Positions 35,495 through 46,280 of a stretch of 64,000 nucleotides of DNA are shown here, piece after piece. The DNA lies in NCBI GenBank assembly GCA_023213315.1, contig JAKCPI010007899.1:124001-188000 (forward strand), read 5' to 3'. The stretch is from Euborellia annulipes (taxonomy: Eukaryota; Arthropoda; Insecta; Dermaptera; Anisolabididae). The position numbers were made by a program, and so were the translations under genes. Every line of letters starts with the position of its first letter. Positions within the stretch are counted from its first letter, which is position 1. Below the pieces are notes generated by a model. The model saw only the letters and a program-made list of their open reading frames with translations. It had not been told where the DNA came from and ran no database searches.

Positions 35495-35878
35495 ACCTAT
35501 AGTGAATCTTTTCACTATAAACCCAACATTTTTTTCGTTTTTTGTTCTTATATGACACCCAACTGATTGATACGAAATTTAGTCTAGGATTAGAGATAAA
35601 TGTCTTGATTATTATTATTGAATTTCAAAAGATTTGGGAAGCTGAGAAAACTGTGATTTGCAAATTTTGTTTCTGTGAATGTGTAAGTTATTGGGAAATC
35701 AGAATGGATATTCAATGTTAGGTGAAAATATGTGGAGTATGTGCATAAAAAACCTCAGAATGCTGAGGTATATGAATTGTAATAGTGATATATGGAATAG
35801 CTGGGCTCAAAAAGGACGGAGTCCAAAAATATATTATAAATATTATTATTATTAATAAAAGAATTTTGTTTATTATTT
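35495..35878. other. AT-rich DNA, no gene seen
   Basis: No element ends or ORF recognised. Confidence 0.4.
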
Positions 35879-36115
35879 AACTGTGGTTGTAAAAATTGCA
35901 ACGTTTTGGCCACTCATTCTGTGGCCTTCTTCAGGTACAATTCAGTTAAGATTACAAAGGTTATTACATTTGTGACAATCTCATTTGAATTAATAACCTT
36001 TGTAATCTTTACTAACCTGAAGTAGGCCATAGAATGAGTGGCCGAAACGTTGTAATTTTTACAAATAAACCACAGTTAAAACGAAAACAAAATTATTTTA
36101 TTAATGATAACAACT
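35879..36115. mobile_element. Penelope-like inverted terminal-repeat pair with two hammerhead motifs
   Basis: Arms 35879-35972 and ~35990-36080 are reverse complements around a ~20-bp centre. Each arm carries a hammerhead-like motif, minus strand in the left arm (35934 down to 35901) and plus strand in the right (36017-36050). The left motif keeps CUGAAGA and a perfect GGCCAC/GUGGCC stem II but has AAAA where GAAA is required. The right motif keeps GAAAC-GUU but has CUGAAGU. So each has one lethal core change. The right-hand flank (AACGAAAACAAAATTATTTT...) recurs after the copy at 41.66 kb. Confidence 0.6.
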
Positions 36116-37255
36116 ATAAAATTATTATTTTACTTACCCATTCCCTCCTAGTTTAGCTTACCATTACCTAGGACTATAATTTTCCCAAACCTCACAATAA
36201 TTTGATGCATGTTTTGAGAAACTGATGTCAATGTTTGTTTATCCTAAGCGATTGGAACATTTTATCTCTGGAGGGAGAAAATAGATTTTTTTTCGTCATT
36301 GTTTTGTAATTTCATAGAATTTATCATTAATTCTTTTTTGAATAAATATTTCTGCTTGAATATACACTTAACCTCCCCTTCACTTTTTTCGGTTTCCTAT
36401 TATAACAATTCTATTCATTTGTTTTAAATTGTTGATGAATTTTCTTTTTTCTTTCCTGATGTTGACTTAGGTTAAATACAAGAATTTTTTTAATATTTTT
36501 GTTGCGAATGATGGATTGAGATTGATTGCAATTTTTTTTTTTTTTTTAATAATTTTAGAAAGCTTTCGTTTTCGGAATCAAAACCATTTGTGCCTCGATT
36601 GATCTTATACATCATTGTATAAATAAATATTAATATAAATAAAATAATAGTAAATTATTTTTTAATAAAAGTTTTTAAAACAATATTTTAATTGCCATTT
36701 TTAATGTCTCTTATACATAGTATAAGTTCGGCATCAAAGTCCACATAGACTCAGGCTATATTTAAATGATGGTCATTAAAATTTAAATAAATTTTATTGA
36801 ATACAACGGTAAATGACCTTCTGATTCATACTTAGATTAAGGAGCTGGAGTTTATTATTTTTCTGAGTAATTGGATTATGAATTTAGATTTAAAAACAAC
36901 GCGGGTTCAAGTCCACTTATGGTAAAAAAAATTGTCAAAAATTAACTCATAGGGTAGGTAATTGGTGATAATCTCTGGTGTGGTATTTATTCGACCCTTA
37001 TTTTTATAATTTATACAGGCACGTGGCCAGGGCGAGTCTTGGGGGGGGGGGGGGGGGATTATTTTCTAGAATCATTTTTTTTTTGCATATTATATTTGTA
37101 AATATGTATAATTTGAACTCTGCCATCAGTGAGACGTTACACCAAGATTGTTGACTCATTAAATGAATGAACAACCCTCCATACCCCATTTCCCAAAAGT
37201 CTCAAATACGTGCATTATGTAGATCAATACATACATTATTATCTATGTTCGTTCC
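36116..37255. other. Intergenic DNA, no gene seen
   Basis: It contains a GCGGGTTCAAGTCCAC phrase (~36901) resembling a pol III B box, without a tRNA fold, and a G17 run at 37041-37057. Confidence 0.4.
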
Positions 37256-37259
37256 TTCG

Positions 37260-37483
37260 CTCAGGGGCCCACATCTTGTGGGTACGTGGATGGCTACCAC
37301 GAGCTGCCCGAGCTGGGACAGACAGTCTTTCTGTTCTTTGTCTGTCTCTTCCTTCCTCTTTTCAACAGGCGTCGGACCGGCCTGTTCTATTCTTATCGGT
37401 CGCAAAAACGCATGATAGGCCTGGAGTGAAATAGTGGGGTCCGCCGACCCCCATCACGGGAATAAGGCGAGGACAGAAGAATA
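37260..37483 (+). mobile_element. Family C SINE-like element, full length
   Basis: Same landmarks as the copy at 22262: CTCAGGGGCCCACATCTTG start, GTACGTGGATGGCTACCACG, GGTCCGCCGACCCC, and the GAGGACAGAAGAA 3' end. The 67-82-codon ORFs on both strands are by-products. Confidence 0.7.
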
Positions 37484-38630
37484 AGATTATCTTTGTTCGT
37501 CAGATTCTATGGCCAAGTCTCAATGTATGCATTGATATATAATTGTCTACACATCTCGAAGTGTTATTCATTGCGATTGATTATATTCTCATAAGAACTG
37601 ATAAAGCCAAAACGTTTTCTTTTATTGGGATATATGCTATCCTGTTTGTCTGAGATCCTCTCCTTTTATTTATTTATTATTTTTAATTAACAAATTATTA
37701 TAATTATAAGGTCATTTTTCTCAGATAATATAAATATTTCTAAATATCAATTTTATTCCTATTTCCAATATAAATTTTTCTTAAAATCAATTCTTTCGTT
37801 CTATTGATCATTTCCAATTTCTCATTTCTTCTTTTGCTAATTTCTTTTTTAACACAATCAAGAAGATTTGATGACATTTATCATAAGATCTCCGCATGTT
37901 TTTGCTTCAATGAACTTTTTATATGTAATCTTTTGACATTCTCCCAAGCATCGTTATGAAATTCAATCTTTGTAAAATGTTTTCCATTCTAGGATTTATC
38001 ACAATCTGTACATCTAGTTAAAATCTCATGGCTCACTAACATTCTATCGAGTAAAGAAAGAGAGAATGCAATTAAAAGCCAATCATGACTTGTATGCATG
38101 TCTGGATGGCCTTCAATAGCAATATTGTTTTATATTAGATCGTTTCGATGCAATGTGCTGGTGAGTATGCAGCATCATCTTTTTTTATTTGAGGAACGGA
38201 ACAAACCTTAAAGAAGAAATGAATAGAAAACTAATTAAATAAAACGTTAAAATAAATGGAGACCGGGTGCATGACAACATATGCGGCAAGTCATTTGAAT
38301 AAAAAGTGGAGGCTGAAGACATTCCTTTGGCTTAAAAGAGGAACGCACGACATTCATGAGCCACACGACACACCATTATTTTAAGAAGAGAGTTTAGTTG
38401 ATAGTGAACTGAGTTGCCTGCGCCCTTTCGCAACCTCCCACAATTTTAATGCAGACAAATAAGATTATAGATACTAGCTGCGAGTCTTCTCGATGTTTCG
38501 TTCTAATTGATTTAATCCATCCTAAAAAAAAAACTGGACACATATTTTCCTAATAATTAATTGTAAATATTTTTCTTGTTATAGTTATTATTATTAAATA
38601 ATTAATAATTATACTTTCTATTACTTGTAA
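37484..38630. other. Intergenic DNA with unique block ~38090-38460
   Basis: No gene. CTGATAAAGCC...AAAACGTT at ~37599-37620 is a decayed relative of the hammerhead-bearing repeats. The block 38090-38460 is non-repetitive and of higher GC. Confidence 0.35.
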
Positions 38631-38634
38631 TATA

Positions 38635-39170
38635 TATATTGTCAAAAATTCGATGTCAAGATTTTGATGGATATACACGTTTTGAGGTCTCCTGAATCCA
38701 AAAAAGTGGTTTTCGCGGCATGGTCTGTCTGTCTATGTGTTTGTGTGTCTGTCTGCGAACAAAATATATCAAGAAGGAAAACAGCTAGGAGGCTGAAATT
38801 TTATATTTAAGTTAACCCACCTGAGACGTGATACGAAGCTTTTGAACAAAATCGACCAAAAAGTACGAGTACGTTTACTGATGTACTTTTTCAGTTTTTT
38901 TCGATTTTCTCAAAATTCGCTCCAACGATTTTGATTAAAATTCAAAAATCAATTATTTTTTAGATACTTTTTAAAATGCATTTTCTCATTTTGCCCTTCT
39001 TTTGAAGCACACTTTACTCTTGTACTTCAAAGGAAAGATATTAGAAATGGTTACCATGGTAACAAAATATAAATATTTTGGCATTCGATATCTTGAATTT
39101 AATATATCGACGGAAACTAAATATATGTCAACACAAAAAATCTGGTGCGACCAGTCACACCAAAATTTTT
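38635..39170 (+). mobile_element. Family B element, near full length
   Basis: This is the best reference copy. It holds GTCAAAAATTCGATGTCAAG, TACACGTTTTGAGGTCTCC, GTCTGTCTATGTGTTTGTG, AAATTCGCTCCAACGATTTT, GCACACTTTACTCTTGTAC, GGTTACCATGGTAACAAAAT and CGGAAACTAAATATATG. It ends in a shortened hairpin (AAAAAATCTGGTGCGACCAG / CACACC). No transposase, so it is mobilised in trans if at all. Confidence 0.8.
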
Positions 39171-39912
39171 TTAGTTTTATTCATTTATATATTTTTTTAA
39201 TTTAATAGGGTTGGAAAAATATCACTGCTTTCGCGCATTTTATACTTCCTTTATTCAAGTATTTATTAGGATTATTCTGCTTTTTTTTTTTTTTTAAAGA
39301 AAAGTTCAAAACATCTTTTATTAAAATTATATATATATATATAAAGAATGAATGAGAGAGGGACCGGATTTTCATGCAAATGAATATTTTATATACATAG
39401 CGACAAAAAAGTCAGCTATAAATTATTTACTTACATACGTCTATTTTCATTTCTCTGTAAATTCCAAGCCAAATCAAAGTAATTAAAAAGGTTTGAATAA
39501 TTGAAAAGATGTTATTTATTTATTTATCTATTTGAACTAATTATTTCGGAATGACGTTTTTATAAGTATTCTAAAATTCAGAATCCAAGATGTAATTTAT
39601 TTTGAAAGATTAAATTGCCGACGATTGAAGATATATTTAAATGCTGGACAGGCAGTGAAAACAACAAATTTTATTGGTTTATCGACATTTTGAATAATCG
39701 TAACAAAAGATTCCCAACAAAAAAAAAAAAAAAAAAAATTAATATGCAAAAATTCAATCTTTTTTCTTGAATAAAATTAATAAAAAAATAAAAAATTAAA
39801 ATTTGATTTATTTTAATTCAATGTGATGACCATGAGTTTCCTGAGACATTCATTTCGTTGTTGAATTGATTTCCCTATATACTTAAAATGTGTTTTTAAA
39901 TAATATTGGTAA
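39171..39912. other. AT-rich intergenic DNA
   Basis: TA microsatellite (~39326-39342) and a poly-A tract (~39719-39738); no gene seen. Confidence 0.45.
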
Positions 39913-39913
39913 A

Positions 39914-40345
39914 AGTGTCACACCAGATCTTTTATGTCGGGGTATATTTTGTTTCCTACAGTACGGTACATTTGAATTCAAGATATAAAATTTATAAATT
40001 TAGAAAAATATTTATACTTTGTTACCAATCTTCTATTCTTTTCCATGAAGTACAAGAGTAAAGTGTGCTTCAAACAATTTTGATATACATTTTAAAGAGC
40101 GTATAAAAAATAAGTGATTTATGAATTTTAATCAAAAATGTAATTTTGAGAAAATCTAAAAATACTGAAAAGTACATCCTTAAAGTACTAGTACTTTTGG
40201 GCCTAGTACCCCTAGCTAATTTCCTTCACACTTTATTTTAATTACAGACAGACCATTTTGCCGGACCCATTTTTGTTGGAGTCAGGGGAGCACAAAACGT
40301 ATATTTTCATCAATATGTCGAAATATAATTTTTGACATTAATCCC
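39914..40345 (-). mobile_element. Family B element, inverse orientation
   Basis: In reverse complement it carries the family-B middle and start: GTACTTCATGGAAAAGAATA, the TTTTTAGATTTTCTCAAAAT block, GTACTAGTACTTTAAGGATG and ATATACGTTTTGTGCTCCCC. It has a single hairpin half ending CACACCAGATC. Confidence 0.65.
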
Positions 40346-40402
40346 TTATTTTATGTATTGATATATTTTTTATAAAGTATATTAACATATATAAGAGAAA
40401 GT

Positions 40403-40615
40403 TCACTCAGAGACTCACTTCTAGTGAGTACGTGGATGGCGACCATAAGTTGCCCAAGCTAAGACATTTCTTTCTTTTCCTTATGTCAGCCTTTTTTCAT
40501 ATCAAGCATCAGGCCGTGAGACGGGCTTGCTTTTCTCTCGATCTCAATTTTTATAAATTAATTTTGCCGACCCCACATAGTGACGGATAAGGTCAGAATA
40601 GAAGAAGAACGAAAG
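40403..40615 (+). mobile_element. Family C SINE-like element, diverged
   Basis: CACTCAGAGACTCACTTCTAG, GTACGTGGATGGCGACCATA, ATCAGGCCGTGAGACGGGC and TAAGGTCAGAATAGAAGAAG follow the family-C order, with many changes and lower GC, so this is an older copy. Confidence 0.6.
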
Positions 40616-41340
40616 TAAATATTTGCTCTTTTTACTTTTTTGTCTACGAAACTCCTCCTATATATTAGCATCTTTAATGTCGATTTTCTAATAATCGGCT
40701 GATTGGTTGCTTTAAAATTAAATGGATCATAAATTCGAGTTTAATTTAATCTTATATTTAAATAGATATATTTTAACAAGCGTTAAATATAAAGTACTCG
40801 TTCTTAGTCGACATCGGCATCGAAACTGAGGACCAAAACCGCCGAAAGCCGCCGCACAATTAACCGAGGAAATGCAGAACCGCTAAATAAAACATCATTT
40901 ATCAACTTTTCATTTTAAAACTTATAAATGCTCACGAAGTCATAAATCTTGTCAGATTTACGTCCTCCACTGTATATGTGTATGTGTGTTGTGGCTCCGT
41001 CCGGTGTACATATGTGTGCGTAATTTTATTTTATTTTATTTTATTTCTGTCCGTCCGTTTTGGTCGCCCGAGACAAAATACTCGTGACGGTGAAGACGCG
41101 GGAGGGGCAACTCAAAGCGGCCATCTTGTGCAGCCAACCGTGGAATATTGCCGATAGCTATTATTATTAGTATTATTATTTTCTTTTTTTGTTCTAATCA
41201 AATCAATAATATCTAATACATGAAACAAAAAAAAAAAAAAAAAAACGGATAAAGGAGATAGAAAAAAATTTTTTTATAAAGAAATTAACAGATTAGTTTA
41301 TTAAAAGTGAATTTAATAAAAGAGGTCAATATTTCATATT
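40616..41340. other. Intergenic DNA; GC-richer patches
   Basis: Patches at ~40800-40880 and ~41045-41160 are CpG-containing and unique, the latter with GCGGCCATCTTGTG, which loosely resembles a YY1 site. A related GGCAGCCATCTTG occurs at ~41577. No ORF or start site is evident. Confidence 0.3.
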
Positions 41341-41360
41341 TTAGGCATGATGATGGTTCC

Positions 41361-41435
41361 CTGAAAGCCTGATGATGGTTCGCTGCAGAACCGAAACTGT
41401 GTATTTTGCAAGTCAGTCGCCAGATCTCAATAAAT
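41361..41435 (+). ncRNA. Hammerhead-like motif, intact CUGAUGA core
   Basis: CTGATGA (41369-41375), stem II GGTTC (41377-41381) / GAACC (41388-41392) with a GCTGCA loop, and GAAA (41393-41396) match the catalytic core. The next bases are C-UGUG rather than C-GUC/GUU, so the cleavage triplet is doubtful. A second CTGAAAGC and TGATGATGGTTC phrase just upstream suggests partial duplication. An AATAAA follows ~30 nt later. Probably a Penelope-like terminal repeat of a family distinct from the next one. Confidence 0.5.
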
Positions 41436-41599
41436 TTCCAAAAAAAAGGCATTTAGTAAAACTTTAATAACTTAAGAATTAATTTTGAATAATTTTTAAG
41501 AACTGAAGAAGGATATTATTATTAGTATTATTATTTTCTGATCGCTCATGTGTAGATGGCGTGCAGGTCGAGAAGCGGCAGCCATCTTGTTTTCTCAAC

Positions 41600-41765
41600 C
41601 AGTTCAATTGAGATTGTCACAGATGTAACAAACTTTGTAATCTTAGCTGAATTGTACTGTACCTGAAGAAGGACACAGAATGAGTGGCCGAAACGTTGTA
41701 ATTTTTACAACTAAACCACTGTTAAACCGAAAATCTAATTATTTTACTAATGATAACAACTGTGA
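41600..41765 (+). mobile_element. Penelope-like terminal repeat with hammerhead motif
   Basis: Homologous to the right arm at 35990-36115. CTGAAGA (41661-41667) is intact; stem II GGACAC/GUGGCC has one mismatch; GAAAC-GUU (41688-41694) fits the 3' core with a UH cleavage position; UAC and GUA beside the core can pair as stem I. By layout this is one of the most complete motifs in the window. Catalysis is not shown. Confidence 0.5.
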
Positions 41766-41782
41766 AAGTCTAAACTCCAAAA

Positions 41783-41830
41783 CTGAAGAAGGCACAATTA
41801 GTTATCGAAACGAAAATTGAAACAAAAAAA
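41783..41830 (+). ncRNA. Decayed hammerhead-like motif
   Basis: CTGAAGA (41783-41789) and GAAAC (41807-41811) are spaced correctly, but the 17 nt between them barely pair and no UH site follows. A relic of yet another terminal-repeat family, only ~15 bp from its neighbour. Confidence 0.3.
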
Positions 41831-41919
41831 AAATCAATTGTACTCTCAAACGGAATTTTCAAACAAATAAAGACATTGCTACACTACCATATCAACGAAC
41901 ATGACATTTTAACATTAAT

Positions 41920-41990
41920 TTTCTCCTGATGATGTGTGCAATCGGCACTCGAAACATTGACAAAATATAATCTTTATTTATTTTTACTAC
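41920..41990 (+). ncRNA. Hammerhead-like motif with 5-of-6 stem II
   Basis: CTGATGA (41926-41932), stem II GUGUGC/GCACUC (five of six pairs) around AAUCG, and GAAAC-AUU (41951-41957) preserve the core. Stem I is short. TTTATTTATTTTT follows. Confidence 0.4.
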
Positions 41991-42066
41991 AATAGTAACC
42001 TTTAGACTCAGAGTGCAGCTTTTTCTTAATTCTTTAATAATTAATCGTTTGGCATTTGATTATTCG

Positions 42067-42312
42067 AAGGGGCGGATTTAAGAGTATGCCGCCCATAGGC
42101 TTAAGTCCATTTGCTGCCCCCTCTATAATTCATATTTGCCTAATACATTTGTTTTATACAATGTTTCATCCAATATATAAATACGTACGGGAAATATTAT
42201 TAACGTCTGAAATACTTCATTTTAACTTTTGAATAAATTGCCAATCTGCCACCCCTGAATTTGTTGCCCCTTTAGGCTGCAGTCTTCTTAGCCTATTTAG
42301 AAATGCAGCCCT
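42067..42312. mobile_element. hAT-like MITE, 246 bp, with 8-bp duplication
   Basis: Flanking octamers ATTATTCG (42059-42066) and ATTATTTG (42313-42320) differ by one base. The ends AAGGGGCGGATTTAAG and, inverted, CAGGGCTGCATTTCTAA are imperfect inverted repeats. GCCCC blocks lie near both ends. Non-coding. Confidence 0.75.
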
Positions 42313-42476
42313 GATTATTTGAACAACTTGTCTGGATATTTAAGTCTCTACAGTTAAAAAAAAAATAATTTCAATTATTAAATCAAAATTTATTTTTTAA
42401 CTCCCTTTTTTTCGGTTGCCTATCTTCGGGTTATTTAATTGTAACAACATTTTGAGTATTATAATTTTATACAGTA

Positions 42477-42710
42477 CAGTAGAGTCTTACTAATCCGGAC
42501 TTCGATATTCCCGTTAATCCGGCGTGTTGAAAAAGCCACTTATTCGGAATATTGCAGCAAAAAAGAGGGGTGATTTTAGAAAACAAAGTGTAATTACAGA
42601 TTTTTTCTAGACTAAATATTAAATTTCGCATTATATTAAATGTTTCGCCTAATCCGGCATTTTCGTAATCCGATCGGTCCCGTTTAGGCCGGATTAGCAA
42701 GACTCTACTG
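42477..42710. mobile_element. Intact pogo/Tigger-like MITE, 234 bp
   Basis: CAGTAGAGTCTTACTAATCC at the left is matched by the reverse complement of GGATTAGCAAGACTCTACTG at the right (one mismatch in ~22 bp). TA flanks both sides (42475-42476, 42711-42712). The interior has repeated TAATCCGG motifs. The 86-codon minus-strand ORF spans the element and is not a gene. This is the reference copy for the interrupted one at 18420. Confidence 0.85.
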
Positions 42711-42712
42711 TA

Positions 42713-44003
42713 TTTAAATTGATCCACTTTTTTGCCGAGGGAATTCTCTTATATAATTTATTTAATTTCTTCTAGCTGCTGAGCTGAATTATCTACAGAC
42801 ACATCTCTCTTGATTATTTATTTTTCTTTTAAAAAGAAAAAAAGAATTCATTTTTATTCAAATTTGTTTTTTTGTTTGAATTGATCAAAAATAAAGACAC
42901 ACATACACTTACACAAATGGGCTGTGAAGTTATAAATTAAAAGGAAAGAGGTTGAGTTTACATTTAAAAGCATCAATCTCTCCATTAATTATGGACCCAT
43001 AGAGCTTAAAGAAAAAGACGGAGAGCATCAACTTGGTCCAGATGTCTCAATCCGCATTTCCACTAATAAATTAGTCCCTTAATTAAATCTTAAGCTAGTT
43101 AACTTATGAAATATGTCAAAAATGGCCTATATAATTTGCTTTCGCCTGGATTACTATGTTGACTATTCGGATCAAGACAGGTTTTTCATTAACAAGATCA
43201 GAAGGCGCCGACCAATAAAAGCTGGAATCATATTTTATGCTACTGTAGAGAGTTCAATTGAGGGCTCTGATCCGGAAACCCCACTGGATACAATAAAAAT
43301 ATAATTTGCGTATAATCCCTGGATTGTCCCTCTATCCTTTTTTTTGTCCATGTGGACGATGTCATCGAACTGAGATTGTTCAATGAATTATTACAACTTG
43401 TCTAGATTCATAAGTTATTTCCTTTTCTCCGGTATTATTATTATATATTTTTTCTCGTGCTCTGTGTCCTTTTCGAAATTTTATTTCCAGCTTATAAGCA
43501 ATATATTATCTCTAATTATAGCCCACAACACCATATATAATAATGGACGGAGAATTCGTCGGGTCTGCGAAATCGCAACTTTTCCTACTGGTTTCGCTCT
43601 TTCTACCAAGTTCATTCACTCCATTAATTACAATTTGTACACGAGAGTTTTATCTCATATGGATTTAGACAATACTCGAGTTCGAGGGAATGGGGTGGGC
43701 GAAAAGGAGGGACTTTTTCGGGGACCCTATCACGACAAATGAAAATAATTGGATTTAGAAATATAATAACAGGATAAAAATAAGCTTGTTATACGTTTTA
43801 ACGATAATATTTTTCGAATTGTGCCATTCATTAATTTTTTATAGGAAATAAGAATTTTATGCTTTAGTGAAATATTAAAAAAGCCTATAATAAACAATAT
43901 ATATTTTGAAATAATGAGTCGCCGAGAGGGAATAGACTTTTCTTCCTCTTCAGATACTAACTAGATCCATTCGGAAATTGTAGGCCTTATATATTACCAC
44001 TCA
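42713..44003. other. Unique DNA with unexplained ORFs at 43113-43304 and 43383-43742
   Basis: This block lacks known repeats. Two plus-strand ORFs of 63 and 119 codons occur. The first is hydrophilic and ends SDPETPLDTIKI; the second starts with a hydrophobic Phe/Ile/Leu stretch. Neither resembles a family I know and their codon use is that of the AT-rich background, so I do not call them genes. Confidence 0.3.
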
Positions 44004-44135
44004 TTAGCTCAGGGGCCCACATCTTGTGGGTACGTGGATGGCGACCAAGAGCTGCCCAAGCTGGGACTGACAATACTTCTGTTCTTTCCATGTCAGTCTT
44101 TTCCCTTCTATATTTTCAACAGGCGTCAGACCTTT
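44004..44135 (+). mobile_element. Family C SINE-like element, 3'-truncated
   Basis: CTCAGGGGCCCACATCTTGT ... GTACGTGGATGGCGACCAAG ... TTTTCAACAGGCGTCAGACC, then the match stops. It is closely related to the 17049 copy: both share the CTTCTATATTTTCAACAGG variant. Confidence 0.65.
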
Positions 44136-45788
44136 CAACCTAGTTGTTTACTTTTAACTCTTGTTAAATTATTTTAATTTACAAATGTTTAAACTAGTGC
44201 TTAAGGTGAATTCTTTGGATTGATTGTTTATTTTGTAGTTTCCTTTTGATTTATTTCTCGTCACCTGCAATTAATCAAGATGAAAAATCGACTGTGGTTT
44301 CTAAAACAGTGTCCACCGATGAAAAGTTTCAGAAATATTTTGATTGTAATTATTAAAACCCTATTTTTGAAATAAACCACTACTGAGAAAAAAGCTTATT
44401 TATTTTAATTATCATTGTATGATGACGTAATTTTATTCTGATTCTACTGGTTTTGATATTTACAAGTACTACGATCGCGTCAATAATTCGAAGCCTAGAT
44501 TTTGATGGAAATACCCGTTTTGAGTCCATTCTACAAAATGATCTGTCTGGTGTAAACAAAATATCTCAAGGAGGAAGGCTCCAATTTGTTTGAAGTTTTT
44601 GAATAACTTACCCAAAGAGGGTATATATTTTTAAAAAGATTATTGTGCTCATAGGTGAAGACGGAGAGGAGCGCGTGCCACCCTCGCTCTCACATCACCT
44701 ATTGGTGATTGTCTACTTTTCACAACAAAGAAAGCAATAAAGAAGGTTTTAACTTCTTTCTAATATAAACTGATCTGCGGTTCTCTTTATAAAATTTGTT
44801 CAGATCATCGACAACATGCCTTTCTTTAAAAGGAATTTAATGACCGGAGCATCGTTTACCTATATAACAATAAATTAAATAAGAAAAAAAAAAGAATAAC
44901 CATATTTTATGTTTCTTTTGAGAAATTATGACGAGCTCTCGAAATGTGTCAGCTGAGGCGAATTTCCAAATGACAGGACTGTGTGGAGCCCCTTAGAGAG
45001 GCCGGAGCTCCCCTTGAACCCCTCTCCATTTCAGAACCTGAACAAAGCGCCATGACGAATCGATTTTTGAGGGGGGAAATAGGAAAAAAAAAAAGAAAAC
45101 CAAATGACCTTTTCCCACATCTAGGAATTTAAGGAAAAAATGCGTCATTAATTAAACAGGTGGACACAATTGATTTAAAAATTTTATATTCCATAATTTT
45201 TTTTTTAAATATACAATATAATAAAATGTGTCTACTTTCCATTCACTGTAGAAAAAAAAGTTTAAGATTTCTAAAAAAATTATATTTAGCCATGTGTGAC
45301 CTTAAGGGCAAGTTGGAGTGGCCTCTAAATTTGTATCTCAAGTATCTTCACCATTTTAATGATTTCCATGCGGTCTTCATATAAAAATTTTTTTAACCAA
45401 TTAAAAAATCATTGTAATTAATTTTTGTTAATTTAGAAAAATATAATCAGTCAATAATAAAAATTTCTTTTTTTAATTTTATTATTGATCTTTGATTATT
45501 TTAATTAATTTTACTTTTCATCATTCAAGAGAAATCCCCAAGAGAAGGTACCTGGGTATAATTGCTCCTATCTTAGGTCACCTGACGAATTATCCATGGG
45601 GTTATCTCGAAAAGAGACGAGTGGGATCAATGATGACACTTGGCACTTGGCACATAAAGCATTCGCCCTTTGACCTCAGGTAAGGGCAGCTGCCATTAGT
45701 TGAGACAGGAAGGGCATTGAAGGAGGGGAAACTTAATCTCTTCCCAACCAACGATGAATTTCTAAAAATATTCATCTTATATAATAGT
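44136..45788. other. Intergenic DNA with a family B fragment at ~44455-44620
   Basis: GATCGCGTCAATAATTCGAA, ATACCCGTTTTGAGTCC and AACAAAATATCTCAAGGAGG mark a diverged family-B 5' part. Otherwise there are short ORFs (45160-45384, 45492-45683) without recognisable domains. Confidence 0.45.
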
Positions 45789-45872
45789 AAAATCTGGTGT
45801 GATTAACGCACAACACACAACTTTCTCTTTCCTTCGAAAGTTGTCTACTGTGCTGTCACGCCAGATTTTTTT
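45789..45872. mobile_element. Family B terminal hairpin alone
   Basis: AAAATCTGGTGTGATTAACG ... CACAACTTTCTCTTTCCTTC and GAAAGTTGTCTACTGTGCTG ... CGCCAGATTTTTT form an ~84-bp palindrome without the rest of the element. The hairpin may therefore move on its own as a MITE. Confidence 0.6.
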
Positions 45873-46134
45873 TTGCGTCGAAATATATTTGGGTTCCCAT
45901 AGCACCTTAGTTCCAAACTTGACCACTTGTATCCACCGTTTCATAAGTCAATTGATTCGAAATTTTCATAGGCTCTGTTTATTTCAATTGTATTTTAAAT
46001 GTTGACTGCTTATGGTTATTTTTCAAAATTTTTTTATATCTACATATTTGGATATTTTATACACAAAAGAAATCATAAATAAATACAAAATTTCATAATA
46101 GGAATTTTTTTTTAAATTAAAATTTCAAGGGGCC

Positions 46135-46280
46135 TGAGAACGAAAGAGGGAAAAAAAAAAAAAGGGAAAAAAAAAAAAAAAAAGAAAAAAAAAACTTTTT
46201 TGATCTCATGGGACCTCAAAACATTTCTAACATTCTCGACATCGAATTTTTGACATGATCGCGACTTTATATATAGGTAA
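46135..46280 (-). mobile_element. Family B 5' fragment next to an A-rich tract
   Basis: CTCATGGGACCTCAAAACAT, TCTCGACATCGAATTTTTGA and CATGATCGCGACTTTATATA are the inverse of the family-B start. A ~45-bp tract of A runs broken by GGG/G precedes it (46150-46195). Confidence 0.5.

Noticed and set aside
36895..36920. B-box-like GCGGGTTCAAGTCC (also near 11780, 15982, 49785) as tRNA genes
   Set aside because: No cloverleaf can be drawn around them; at most they are decayed tRNA-derived SINE pieces.
37041..37057. G17 run (also 29405-29418 and 63907-63919) as G-quadruplex regulators
   Set aside because: Single homopolymer runs next to repeat ends and A/T tracts; more likely slippage products than conserved regulatory quadruplexes.
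43113..43742. Two adjacent plus-strand ORFs as a two-exon gene
   Set aside because: No family resemblance, no convincing splice signals between them, and background codon use; kept only as an unexplained unique block.
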